Source: Marinihelvus sp963695135 | GTDB taxonomy: Bacteria; Pseudomonadota; Gammaproteobacteria; Xanthomonadales; SZUA-36 | Direction: 5' to 3' | DNA: 64,000 bases | Assembly: GCA_963695135.1 (NCBI GenBank) | Contig: CAVOGA010000002.1 | Span: 310,001-374,000, forward strand | Shown: positions 8,775-17,094 of the stretch, piece by piece | Layout: every line of letters starts with the position of its first letter | Numbering within the stretch: position 1 is the first letter of the stretch | Translations under genes and position numbers: made by a program | The notes under the pieces: model-generated | Seen by the model: only the letters and a program-made list of their open reading frames with translations | Database searches by the model: none | Told to the model about the DNA's origin: nothing

Positions 8775-11165
8775 ATGAGCATCAAGGAAATATTCGAGAC
8801 GCTGGACTACGGACCGGCCCCGGAGGCCGTGGATCACGCGCAGGCCTGGCTGGAAGCGCGCGAGGGCAAGGTCCGGCACTTTATCGACGGCGCCTGGTGT
8901 GATCCTGCCGGCGGCGGCTGGTTCGAGACCCGCAGTCCTTCGCGCAACGTGGTCCTGGCCAGGGTCGCTGACGGAACCGGTGAAGACGTCGACCGCGCCG
9001 TTGCTGCCGCACGCGCGGCCCAGGCGGACTGGGCCGCGCTTGGCGGCCACGGCCGGGCGCGGTACCTGTATGCGATTGCGCGGCAGGTGCAGAAACACAG
9101 CCGCCTGTTTGCCACGCTCGAGTCCCTCGACAACGGCAAACCGATCCGGGAATCGCGGGATATCGACATACCGCTGGTGGCGCGGCACTTCTACCATCAT
9201 GCCGGGTGGGCCCAGGTCATGCACCGGGAGCTCCCCGGCTATGAAGCCCTGGGTGTCGCAGGCCAGATCATCCCGTGGAATTTTCCTTTGCTGATGGCGG
9301 CCTGGAAGGTCGCGCCGGCGCTGGCCATGGGCAACACCGTGGTACTCAAGCCCGCCGAATTCACGCCCCTGTCCGCCGTTCTGCTCGCGCAGGTTTGCGA
9401 GGACATTGGACTGCCTGCCGGGGTCTTCAACCTGGTGCTCGGTGACCACAAGGCCGGCCAGGCGCTGGTTGAGCACGAGGACGTGGACAAGATCGCATTT
9501 ACCGGTTCGACGGAAGTAGGCCGCATTCTGCGCGAGGCCACCGCCGGCACCGGCAAGGGTCTGACCCTGGAGCTGGGCGGCAAGTCGCCATTCATCGTGT
9601 ACGAGGATGCCGATCTCGACAGCGTGGTCGAGGGCCTGGTGGACGCCATCTGGTTCAACCAGGGGCAGGTCTGCTGCGCGGGTTCGCGACTGCTCATGCA
9701 GGAGTCCATTGCCGAGCCGCTGCTGGAGAAGGTGCGTGAACGCATGTCGCACCTGGTGGTGGGCGACAGCCTGGAGAAGGGGGTGGATATCGGCGCGGTC
9801 ATAGACCCGCTGCAGCTGGAACGCATCCGGGACATGGTGGCGCTGGGCGAGGAGGAAGGTGCGACCGTGTGGCAGCCGGCCTGTAAGCTGCCGGAGGAGG
9901 GCGTTTACTACCCGCCAACGCTGCTGACCAACGTGCAACCGTCGGCCACCCTGGCGCAGGAGGAGATCTTTGGCCCGGTGCTGGTCAGCATGACCTTCCG
10001 CACCCCGTCCGAGGCCGTTGAACTGGCCAATAACAGCCGCTACGGCCTGGCAGCCAGCGTCTGGACGGAGAACATCAATCTCGCCCTGGACGTGGCGCCG
10101 GCGCTGAAAGCCGGCACGGTGTGGGTCAATTGCACCAACGTATTTGATGCCGCTGCGGGCTTTGGCGGCTATCGCGAGTCCGGATTTGGCCGTGAGGGCG
10201 GCAAGGAAGGGCTTTACGCCTACGTGAAACCGGCCTGGCTGGGCGCCCTGTCCAGTACGCCGGTCTATCCGGCAGCGGAGCCGGCTGCGCCGGTTGCCGG
10301 CGCGCACCAGGCCGTAACCGCCATTGACCGCACGGCCAAGCTCTACATCGGCGGCAGGCAGGCGCGGCCCGATGGGGGTTACTCCATCGAGGTTTATGAC
10401 GCGCAGGGCCTGCCGGCCGGCGAAGTTCCCGAGGGTAACCGCAAGGACCTTCGCAACGCGGTGGAGGCGGCGGTCTCGTCCCCGGCCTGGACCCGCGCCA
10501 CGGCGCATGGCCGCGCCCAGGTGCTGTACTACATCGCGGAAAACCTGGAGGCGCGCCGAGATGATTTTGTCCGCCGGCTGGTGGCGCTTTCCGGGCGCGG
10601 CGAGGACGCCGCGCAGGCGGAGCTGGAGCTTTGCATCAACCGCATCTTTACCTATGCGGCGATGACCGATAAATACGACGGGCGCGTCCATGCCACGCCG
10701 CTGCGCAATGTCACCCTGGCGATGCGCGAGCCCCTGGGGGTAATCGGCATCGTGGCGCCGGAGGAAGCCGGTTTTATCGGCTTCATCTCGACCATCATGC
10801 CGGCCCTGGCCATGGGCAACCGGGTCGTGGTCGTGCCGTCATTGCGCTATGCCTTGCTGGCGACAGACTTCTACCAGGTCCTGGACACCTCGGATCTGCC
10901 GGCCGGCGCGCTGAATATCGTGACCGGGCGCCAGGACGAACTGCTGCCGCATCTCGCGGGGCATTACGGGCTCGAGGGTCAGTGGTACTGGGGAGACGCG
11001 GTCGGCAGCCGGATCGTCGAGGCAGCCGCCGCACCCACCATGAAGCGTACCTGGGTGAGTAACGGGCGCTACCACGACTGGTTTGACGAGGAGCAGGGCG
11101 CGGGTGGGGAGTTTTTGCGCCGGGCCGTGGAAATCAAGAACATCTGGATTCCCTACGGGGAGTAA
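8775..11165 (+). CDS. ALDH16-type aldehyde dehydrogenase, two ALDH domains
   Basis: A 796-residue fusion. The N-terminal ALDH domain (~30-500) is complete: E266 in LELGGK and catalytic C300 in NQGQVCCAG, aligned with C302 of ALDH2. The C-terminal domain (~520-796) keeps the ALDH fold (GVIGIVAPEEAGF, PALAMGNRVVVVPS) but is truncated and has no catalytic Cys/Glu pair. This active-plus-degenerate arrangement is the hallmark of the ALDH16 family. With deoC just upstream it likely oxidises the acetaldehyde (or other aldehydes) from deoxyribose breakdown to acetate using NAD(P)+. The deoC-ALDH16 pair forms a compact two-gene operon. Confidence 0.88.
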   Translation: MSIKEIFETLDYGPAPEAVDHAQAWLEAREGKVRHFIDGAWCDPAGGGWFETRSPSRNVVLARVADGTGEDVDRAVAAARAAQADWAALGGHGRARYLYAIARQVQKHSRLFATLESLDNGKPIRESRDIDIPLVARHFYHHAGWAQVMHRELPGYEALGVAGQIIPWNFPLLMAAWKVAPALAMGNTVVLKPAEFTPLSAVLLAQVCEDIGLPAGVFNLVLGDHKAGQALVEHEDVDKIAFTGSTEVGRILREATAGTGKGLTLELGGKSPFIVYEDADLDSVVEGLVDAIWFNQGQVCCAGSRLLMQESIAEPLLEKVRERMSHLVVGDSLEKGVDIGAVIDPLQLERIRDMVALGEEEGATVWQPACKLPEEGVYYPPTLLTNVQPSATLAQEEIFGPVLVSMTFRTPSEAVELANNSRYGLAASVWTENINLALDVAPALKAGTVWVNCTNVFDAAAGFGGYRESGFGREGGKEGLYAYVKPAWLGALSSTPVYPAAEPAAPVAGAHQAVTAIDRTAKLYIGGRQARPDGGYSIEVYDAQGLPAGEVPEGNRKDLRNAVEAAVSSPAWTRATAHGRAQVLYYIAENLEARRDDFVRRLVALSGRGEDAAQAELELCINRIFTYAAMTDKYDGRVHATPLRNVTLAMREPLGVIGIVAPEEAGFIGFISTIMPALAMGNRVVVVPSLRYALLATDFYQVLDTSDLPAGALNIVTGRQDELLPHLAGHYGLEGQWYWGDAVGSRIVEAAAAPTMKRTWVSNGRYHDWFDEEQGAGGEFLRRAVEIKNIWIPYGE

Positions 11166-11178
11166 GCGCTGCTGACAT

Positions 11179-12114
11179 TCAGCGGCTGGCGGGTGTAAAT
11201 CCCTTCGGCAAGCCCGCGTCCGGCACAAAGCCGTACAGGGGTTCGCCCGGCAGCGCGGCGGCGACCAGTTCGCGCACGGCCAGCAACCGCTCCAGGTCAA
11301 TGCCGGTGCGCAGCCCCATGGCCTCCAGCATCCAGACCAGGTCTTCGGTCACGATGTTGCCGGAAGCGCCCGGCGCCCAGGGACATCCGCCGATGCCGCC
11401 CAGCGAGCTGTCAACCGTGGTGATGCCCAGTTCCACCGCGGTCAGCGCATTCGCCAGGCCCTGGCCGCGCGTGTTATGCAGATGCACACCGCGCAGTTTG
11501 TCCCCGCCCACCGCGGACCAGATGCCGGTCACCAGGCGCTTGAGTTGCGCCGGGTTGCCATAGCCGGTGGTGTCCGACAGGCCGACCTCGTCTGCGCCGA
11601 TGCGGATCACCTGTTCCGCCATGCTGATGACCCGGGCTTCCGGGACCGGGCCTTCCATCGTGCAACCGAAGGCGGTTGCCAGGCCCACCTCGAAATGCGG
11701 GCGCTCCGCTTCCGGTACCGTGGCCAGGTACTCGACGCACCGCGCAATTTCCTCGAGCATTTCCGCATGGGTCTTGCGGAGATTTTTGAGCGAGTGGGTC
11801 TCGCTCATGGAAAAGGGTATGGATACCTTGTGCGCACCGGCAACGACCGCGTTTGCCAGGCCATGCATATTGGGCACCAGTGCGGCAACCTGCAGGCCCG
11901 GGAGCGACCGGGTGGCCCAGTGGACGAGCTCGGCGGTATCCGCCAGTTGGGGCAGCAGGCGGGCGGGCACGAAAGAGCCGACCTCGATCTCCCGTGTACC
12001 GGCCTCGAACTGGGCCTGGATCCAGCGCTTCTTGTTGTCGGTAGACATGATCCGGTCGGTGCTTTGCAGACCGTCGCGCGGCCCGACCTCGGAGACGAGA
12101 ACGTCAATTTCCAC
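11179..12114 (-). CDS. HMG-CoA-lyase-like enzyme (copy 1)
   Basis: A 311-residue (beta/alpha)8 DRE-TIM metallolyase. The N-terminal VSEVGPRDGLQS holds the metal- and substrate-binding Arg-Asp. The HLHNTRGQGLAN strand supplies metal-binding histidines, and GIGGCPWAPGASGN supplies the conserved lid cysteine. The family cleaves 3-hydroxy-3-methylglutaryl-CoA to acetyl-CoA and acetoacetate, and relatives cleave similar 3-hydroxy-acyl-CoAs. Because it is divergent from a CoA-transferase, the substrate is probably an organic acid first activated by CoA transfer; citramalyl-CoA or HMG-CoA are possibilities. A second such pair lies at 56.7-58.8 kb. Confidence 0.85.
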   Translation of the reverse strand: MEIDVLVSEVGPRDGLQSTDRIMSTDNKKRWIQAQFEAGTREIEVGSFVPARLLPQLADTAELVHWATRSLPGLQVAALVPNMHGLANAVVAGAHKVSIPFSMSETHSLKNLRKTHAEMLEEIARCVEYLATVPEAERPHFEVGLATAFGCTMEGPVPEARVISMAEQVIRIGADEVGLSDTTGYGNPAQLKRLVTGIWSAVGGDKLRGVHLHNTRGQGLANALTAVELGITTVDSSLGGIGGCPWAPGASGNIVTEDLVWMLEAMGLRTGIDLERLLAVRELVAAALPGEPLYGFVPDAGLPKGFTPASR

Positions 12115-12143
12115 GGGGTTGTTCCTGGGGGAAAAAATGAATT

Positions 12144-12165
12144 AATGTTATAACATCATAACAAA
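12144..12165. promoter_or_regulatory. AT-rich palindromic element, regulon site 1
   Basis: Between the divergent lyase and CoA-transferase genes. It contains the perfect 12-bp palindrome ATGTTATAACAT (12145-12156) and fits the layout AATG-TTAT-N6-ATAA-CAAA. It is one of ten related elements in the window and could serve both genes. Confidence 0.5.
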
Positions 12166-12282
12166 TTAACCGTTATCTGATCATTCGTCGCCATCGTCCA
12201 TTACTGGCGGCGGTGGCTGTCGAAACGAGTGACTCGGTCCCGCCGACGGGTGGTCCGGGATCCGGTCGCCGGGGACAACAAC

Positions 12283-13476
12283 ATGGCTTCATCAGAAACT
12301 CCGCTCCAGGGTCTGCGCGTGGTGGAATTCAGCCACATGGTCATGGGGCCTTCCATGGGCGTGATATTGGCCGACCTGGGCGCCGAGGTGGTCAAGATTG
12401 AGCCCCTCGGTGGTGACAAGACCCGCGAGCTTAACGGCAGCGGTGCGGGCTACTACCCCATGTACAACCGCAACAAGCGCAGCCTGTGTGCCGACCTTAA
12501 ATCGGCGGAGGGCAAGGCGGTGGCGCTCCGGTTGATCGGGCAGGCGGATATCCTGCTGGAAAACTTCCGCCCCGGGGCCATGGACAAGCTGGGCTTTGGC
12601 TACACGGACTGCCGGACCATCAATCCCGGGCTGATCTACTGCTCCCTCAAGGGGTTCCTGTCCGGCCCTTACGAGAACCGCACGGCGCTGGACGAGGTGA
12701 CGCAGATGATGGGCGGCCTGGCCTACATGACCGGCTTGCCGGACCGGCCCATGCGCGCCGGATCGTCGGTCATCGATATCACCGGTGGCATGTTCGGCGT
12801 GATCGCGGTCCTTGCGGCGCTGGAAGAGCGGCACCGGACCGGCAAAGGCCAGCAGGTCTCCAGTTCCCTGTTTGAGACCACCGCTTTCCTCGTCGGCCAG
12901 CACATGGCCCAGGAGGGGGTGCTGGGCGAAGCACCGTTGCCGATGTCAGTGCGGCGCTCGGCCTGGTCGGTATACGACATTTTCGACTGCGCCGGTGGCG
13001 AGCGGGTTTTCATCGGCGTGGTCAGCGACGGCCTCTGGCAACGTTTTTGCAGCGAGTTTGAACTGGGGTCGCTGGGCTCGGACCCGGCCCTGGCGGAGAA
13101 TAATCAGCGGGTCGCGGAGCGGGAGCGCATTCTGGCGGTTATTCAGCCCCTGTTCCGGTCCATGAGCCTGGCCGAGGCCTGTGAGCGGCTGGAAAAGGCG
13201 GGCATTCCCTTTGCCCCGATCAACCGGCCGACGGATCTTTTTGACGACCCGCACCTCAATGCCGGCGGCGGCTTGTTGCCGGTCACGATGCACCGCGGGG
13301 CGCGGCAGGGCCAGGCGGTCAAATTGCCGGCCTTGCCGGTGGAGTTGTCCGGCGCAAGGCCGGGGCTGCGGCGTGATTTGCCCGCTCCCGGCGGGGATAC
13401 GCGCGCCGTGCTGGCCGAGGCGGGTTACTCCGCGGCGGAAATCGAGCGCCTGTTCAGGGAAGGGGCGGTGCAATGA
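12283..13476 (+). CDS. Class III CoA-transferase (CaiB/BaiF family), copy 1
   Basis: A 397-residue protein starting at the ATG with GGGGA upstream; an in-frame start at 12229 would add an unrelated Arg-rich tail. Family motifs: LRVVEFSHMVMGPSMG, DLGAEVVKIEP, YNRNKRSLCADLK and LLENFRPGAMDKLG. D137 in the ALDEVTQ motif is the probable acyl-anhydride-forming aspartate. These enzymes move CoA between carboxylic acids. The HMG-CoA-lyase-like gene is divergent at 169 bp, and a small unknown gene overlaps its stop codon. The donor and acceptor acids are unknown. Confidence 0.87.
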   Translation: MASSETPLQGLRVVEFSHMVMGPSMGVILADLGAEVVKIEPLGGDKTRELNGSGAGYYPMYNRNKRSLCADLKSAEGKAVALRLIGQADILLENFRPGAMDKLGFGYTDCRTINPGLIYCSLKGFLSGPYENRTALDEVTQMMGGLAYMTGLPDRPMRAGSSVIDITGGMFGVIAVLAALEERHRTGKGQQVSSSLFETTAFLVGQHMAQEGVLGEAPLPMSVRRSAWSVYDIFDCAGGERVFIGVVSDGLWQRFCSEFELGSLGSDPALAENNQRVAERERILAVIQPLFRSMSLAEACERLEKAGIPFAPINRPTDLFDDPHLNAGGGLLPVTMHRGARQGQAVKLPALPVELSGARPGLRRDLPAPGGDTRAVLAEAGYSAAEIERLFREGAVQ

Positions 13477-13766
13477 GCACCTACCGTTCCCTGGCCGAGA
13501 TTGCCGCGGAGCAGCAAAAGCAGCGGCCGGGCTACCTGGCGGACCCGGCCGGCGACCGCGCCCTGGCGCTGCTGATCGAGGTGGTTGAGGAACTGTGCGT
13601 GCTGAACGACCGCATGGATACGCTGCGGCGGCTCGCGGCGGCCGGCAAGCCGCTGACCGATGAGGCAATCGACAGCTTCGAGGTGGATGAGGCCCTGGCG
13701 GCAGAACGCCTGGCGCGTCACCGGGCGTTGTTTGAGAAGACCTTTGCGCGCCTTGTTTCCGACTGA
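13473..13766 (+). CDS. Small helical protein of unknown function
   Basis: 97 residues, with its start overlapping the CoA-transferase stop codon (ATGA), which implies translational coupling. It is charged and helical (LALLIEVVEELCVLNDRMDTLRRL looks like a coiled coil) with no signal peptide or metal motif. I do not recognise a family. Its position suggests it is an accessory or subunit protein for the CoA-transferase. Confidence 0.65.
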   Translation: MSTYRSLAEIAAEQQKQRPGYLADPAGDRALALLIEVVEELCVLNDRMDTLRRLAAAGKPLTDEAIDSFEVDEALAAERLARHRALFEKTFARLVSD

Positions 13767-13769
13767 CGA

Positions 13770-14843
13770 TCAGCCTTTGCGGGCGCTGACCACGTACCAC
13801 GGTATCGGGCCATCGACGGCCTCGAGGTATTCCTCGCGAATCCTGTCCCGGGCAAAGCCGGCATCAGCAAGGCCCTCGACGAAATCCGCGCTGGCGAAAT
13901 CCATCCAGAAGGGTTCGTCGTTGTTGTCCTTTTGCCAGGCGGACAGGGCCTGCATCCACGGGTCGAGCCGCCGCAGCTGGATCGGAACATCCTGGTGCAT
14001 GACGCCGCCACCCGGACGCAGTACCCGGTGGCATTCAGCCAGGATGGCCGGTACGTGTTCAGCGGCGACCTCGTGAAACAGGTTATGGCTGATGACCAGG
14101 TCAAAATGGTCGTCCGGGAAGGGCAGGGCTGCGGCATCACCCTGGTGATAATGCACCGCGGCGCCAAGCTCCCTGGAGCGCGCCCGCGCATAGCGCAACA
14201 TGGCGGCCGAGGCGTCCAGCGCATGACATTCGGCCCCGGGAAAGGCCAAGGGATAGTCCGCAGACTGGCCGCCGGCGGCGCACCCCAGCTCAAGAATGCG
14301 CCGGACTTCCAGGTCCGGCCAGCACTCCCTGATGTGACGGATCAGACGCTGGGCTTTCGAGTCCCGCTTGCCAATGCCCTGTCCGAGGGCATAGAGGTTG
14401 CCGCCGGCCTCGTACAGGATGCCCGCCCCGAGATCGCCATCCAGCGCATCACCGGCGCCGCGGTCAAGAAGATAGCCGCCCGGCTGGCCGTGAATCTGGT
14501 GGGCTCGCAGGTAGTCCGGCGGGCTGTCCGGGTCAAGGTCCAGGCCTGCCTGGTCGTCACGTGAGGCGTCGGATGCGACCCGGGCAATACGGTCATAGTC
14601 CGCATCGGTCTGCTCGGCGAGCAGGCGCCACATGCGGTCCTGCGCGGCCCGGTTCAGGCTGGCCCAGGTCGGGTAGCCGGGCAGTTGCTCCAGCTGCGCC
14701 GCAGTCGCGGCCTGGAACTGGTTTTTCAGGGCCGGCTCGAGGGTCCGTCGAATGGCCTGTTTGCAGGCCAGTACGGCGAGCCGGCGGCTCATGCCATCAT
14801 GGTCGGTTTGCGGTTGCAGGGCGTGACGGGTGTCGCGGGCCAT
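13770..14843 (-). CDS. SAM-dependent methyltransferase (class I)
   Basis: 357 residues from the ATG at 14843, preceded by CGGAG; a start at 14900 would overlap the divergent transporter gene. The N-terminal ~150 residues are helical and specific to this protein. The C-terminal half is a Rossmann methyltransferase: motif I ILELGCAAGG, then AALPFPDDHFDLVISHNLFHEV, then ECHRVLRPGGGVMHQDVP. It probably methylates a small molecule; the substrate is unknown. It is convergent with the small gene at 13473-13766, the stops being only 3 bp apart. Confidence 0.8.
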   Translation of the reverse strand: MARDTRHALQPQTDHDGMSRRLAVLACKQAIRRTLEPALKNQFQAATAAQLEQLPGYPTWASLNRAAQDRMWRLLAEQTDADYDRIARVASDASRDDQAGLDLDPDSPPDYLRAHQIHGQPGGYLLDRGAGDALDGDLGAGILYEAGGNLYALGQGIGKRDSKAQRLIRHIRECWPDLEVRRILELGCAAGGQSADYPLAFPGAECHALDASAAMLRYARARSRELGAAVHYHQGDAAALPFPDDHFDLVISHNLFHEVAAEHVPAILAECHRVLRPGGGVMHQDVPIQLRRLDPWMQALSAWQKDNNDEPFWMDFASADFVEGLADAGFARDRIREEYLEAVDGPIPWYVVSARKG

Positions 14844-14885
14844 GGCAGAAGGGCTCCGGAATAAACGTTGCCAGCAGTTTAGCGC

Positions 14886-16238
14886 ATGATTAGTGGACAC
14901 AGCACTGGTGAAAGCCCGGCAGGCCGGCAGCGACCGGTAAAGGCCGGCTTTTCGCTCGCATTTGGCTGGGCCCTTGGCTCACTCGGGCTGGCGGTCATTC
15001 TCAACACGCTGAACGTGTTGCTCATTGCTTACCTGACCCTGGTGGTCGGGCTGGAGCCGGCCCTGGCCGGGTCCCTGATCCTCGCCGGCAAGCTGTTCGA
15101 TGTGGTAACCGACCTGCCCATGGGCTGGATCAGCGACCGTACCCGGACCCGCTGGGGCGCCCGGCGACCGTGGCTGCTCGCCGCCGCGGTGGTCACCCCC
15201 TTCGCCCTGATCATGCTGTTCAGCCCGCCCCGGGGTGCGCCGGGTCCGTGGGTCCTGGCGGCCCTGTTGCTCTACGCGACGGGTTACACGCTGTTTAATG
15301 TGCCTTACTTGTCCATGCCGGCGGAGCTGACCCGTGATTTGCGTGAGCGCACCCGCATGCTGGCGCTGCGCTCGGCCTTTATCGCCGGCGGGACTTTCTT
15401 CGGGGTGGCGCTCGCGCCCTGGTTACTGGGCCGGCTGGGCGGCGGCAGCGCCGCCTACGAGACCCTGGGGCTGGTCATGGCCGTGGTGGTGGGCGCGGCA
15501 TTCCTGGGGTGCTTCCTGCTGACCGGGCGGGCGGCTGTCACGCCGCTCGAGGATCGTGAGCCGCTGGGTACACAATTGCGGGTGGTGGCATCGAACCGCT
15601 ACTTCAGCGCCCTGATGCTGATCAAGATCACGCACCTGCTGGCCCTGAGCATCGGCGCCGGCAGCCTGTTCTTCTTCATCCGGTTCGCCCTTGGCTACGA
15701 TCTGCAGACCCTGGGGCTCTATGGGGCGGTCACCACGCTGGCCTGGGCGTTGTCCATGCCGTTCTGGTCGCGTGTCGCCAACCGGCGCGGCAAACGCTTT
15801 GGTTACTTCCTCGCGACCTGCGCCTACGTCCTGGTAACGCTTACCTGGCTGCTTGCGGAGCGCGGCGAGCCGTTGCCCATCCTGCTTACCCGCGGTTTCG
15901 CGTTCGGCGTCGTGTCGGGCGGGATGCTGCTGATGGGCAACGCGATGCTGCAGGATGTAATGGACGAGGATTACCGGCGCACCGGATCACGCAAAAATGG
16001 TTTGTTTGCGGGCCTGTACAGCCTGGTGGAAAAGGTCACGGCCGGGATCGGCGCCCAGGTCCTGGGGCTGGTCCTGTCGACCACCGGCTTTGACCGGGCC
16101 GTCGCGGTGCAACCGGACTCGGCGGTGCAGGGCATCTACCTGACCGTGGCGCTGATTCCGGCGGCGCTCATGGCGCTGAGCCTGGTGGCGATCTGGATGT
16201 ACCGCATGGACGAAAAGGCCCTGGCCGCGAATCAGTAA
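14886..16238 (+). CDS. GPH-type sugar/cation symporter (MFS fold)
   Basis: A 450-residue protein with about 12 transmembrane segments. The loop MGWISDRTRTRWGARRPWLL is the signature of glycoside-pentoside-hexuronide:cation symporters (MelB-like), which carry sugars or related polar solutes with H+ or Na+. The transported compound is unknown. It is divergent from the methyltransferase and overlaps the convergent SDR gene by 7 bp at the 3' end. Confidence 0.85.
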   Translation: MISGHSTGESPAGRQRPVKAGFSLAFGWALGSLGLAVILNTLNVLLIAYLTLVVGLEPALAGSLILAGKLFDVVTDLPMGWISDRTRTRWGARRPWLLAAAVVTPFALIMLFSPPRGAPGPWVLAALLLYATGYTLFNVPYLSMPAELTRDLRERTRMLALRSAFIAGGTFFGVALAPWLLGRLGGGSAAYETLGLVMAVVVGAAFLGCFLLTGRAAVTPLEDREPLGTQLRVVASNRYFSALMLIKITHLLALSIGAGSLFFFIRFALGYDLQTLGLYGAVTTLAWALSMPFWSRVANRRGKRFGYFLATCAYVLVTLTWLLAERGEPLPILLTRGFAFGVVSGGMLLMGNAMLQDVMDEDYRRTGSRKNGLFAGLYSLVEKVTAGIGAQVLGLVLSTTGFDRAVAVQPDSAVQGIYLTVALIPAALMALSLVAIWMYRMDEKALAANQ

Positions 16239-16930
16239 GGCAGGACCCGTCCGTCGAAGGCCAGGAACGATCCGCTGTCCGCCGGTTTCAGACCCTCGAT
16301 GACCCGGATCATGCCCTCTGCAGAAGTGCTTGCGTCAATGTCCGCCCCGGCGCCGCCCATGTCCGTGCGCACCCAGCCCGGATGCAGGGCGATGGCGATG
16401 ACCGCATCGCCGAGTTCCAGGGAGACCGACTTCATCAGGCTGTTTACCGCCGCCTTGCTGGCCCGGTAGGCGTACCAGCCGCCGAACTGGTTGTCCGCGG
16501 TGCTGCCCATGCTGCTGGAGATGGTCACGATCCGCGCGCCGTTGGCGAACTGCGGCCGGAGCAGGGCGATCAGCTGCATCGGTGTGAACAGGTTGATTTC
16601 CATGACCTCGCGCCATTCGCGGCGGTCGAAGTCATGCAAGCCCTGGCTCGGGTGGCCCTCGGTCCGGAATGCGCCGCTGCCCATGATCCCCGCATTGTTG
16701 ATCAGCAGGTCAATGGATGTTTCGCCCAGCGCTGCGGCCATCCGTTCCAGGTCCTCCTCCCTGGTGAGGTCGCCATGGAGCACGGTCAGGTTCGGATTGA
16801 CCGACAGGTCCGTGATGGCCGGTGAGTCATTGCGGTTGAGGGCGATGACGTTCCAGCCTGATTCCAGGTAGCGGCGCACGAATTCGAGACCGATACCCCG
16901 GTTGGTGCCGGTAATCACTGCGGTAGGCAT
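16232..16930 (-). CDS. Short-chain dehydrogenase/reductase
   Basis: A 232-residue Rossmann oxidoreductase: cofactor motif TGTNRGIG (residues 7-14), LLINNAG (~75-81), catalytic Ser near 139 and Y155-x3-K159. The pattern resembles the C-factor / sniffer-like carbonyl-reductase subgroup. NRND after the second strand suggests NADP(H) use. The substrate is unknown. The 164 bp upstream hold no clear promoter. Confidence 0.85.
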   Translation of the reverse strand: MPTAVITGTNRGIGLEFVRRYLESGWNVIALNRNDSPAITDLSVNPNLTVLHGDLTREEDLERMAAALGETSIDLLINNAGIMGSGAFRTEGHPSQGLHDFDRREWREVMEINLFTPMQLIALLRPQFANGARIVTISSSMGSTADNQFGGWYAYRASKAAVNSLMKSVSLELGDAVIAIALHPGWVRTDMGGAGADIDASTSAEGMIRVIEGLKPADSGSFLAFDGRVLPY

Positions 16931-17027
16931 CAGAATCCTCCCCCGTAAGGTTTTGGCGTTACCCGGTGATTATAGGCGCCGGGCAGGGCGCTGCCCCGGG
17001 TATTTCGCTTCACGGGGATTCCGGGGC

Positions 17028-17058
17028 AAAAAAAAGGGTGGCGGAAGCCCGCCACCCT
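17028..17058 (-). terminator. Rho-independent terminator of the TonB receptor gene
   Basis: A perfect 10-bp stem AGGGTGGCGG / CCGCCACCCT with a 4-nt loop, followed on the minus strand by eight T residues. It sits 37 bp after the receptor stop codon at 17095. Confidence 0.9.
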
Positions 17059-17094
17059 GTAGAGCCTGTTGAGGCTGCCTTTACCCGTTCATGA

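Noticed and set aside
8514..10691. Long minus-strand open frame (725 codons) opposite the ALDH16 gene
   Set aside because: It lies wholly antisense to a clear two-domain dehydrogenase, its translation is low-complexity Arg/Gly/Ala-rich with no family motif, and such frames are common opposite GC-rich genes.
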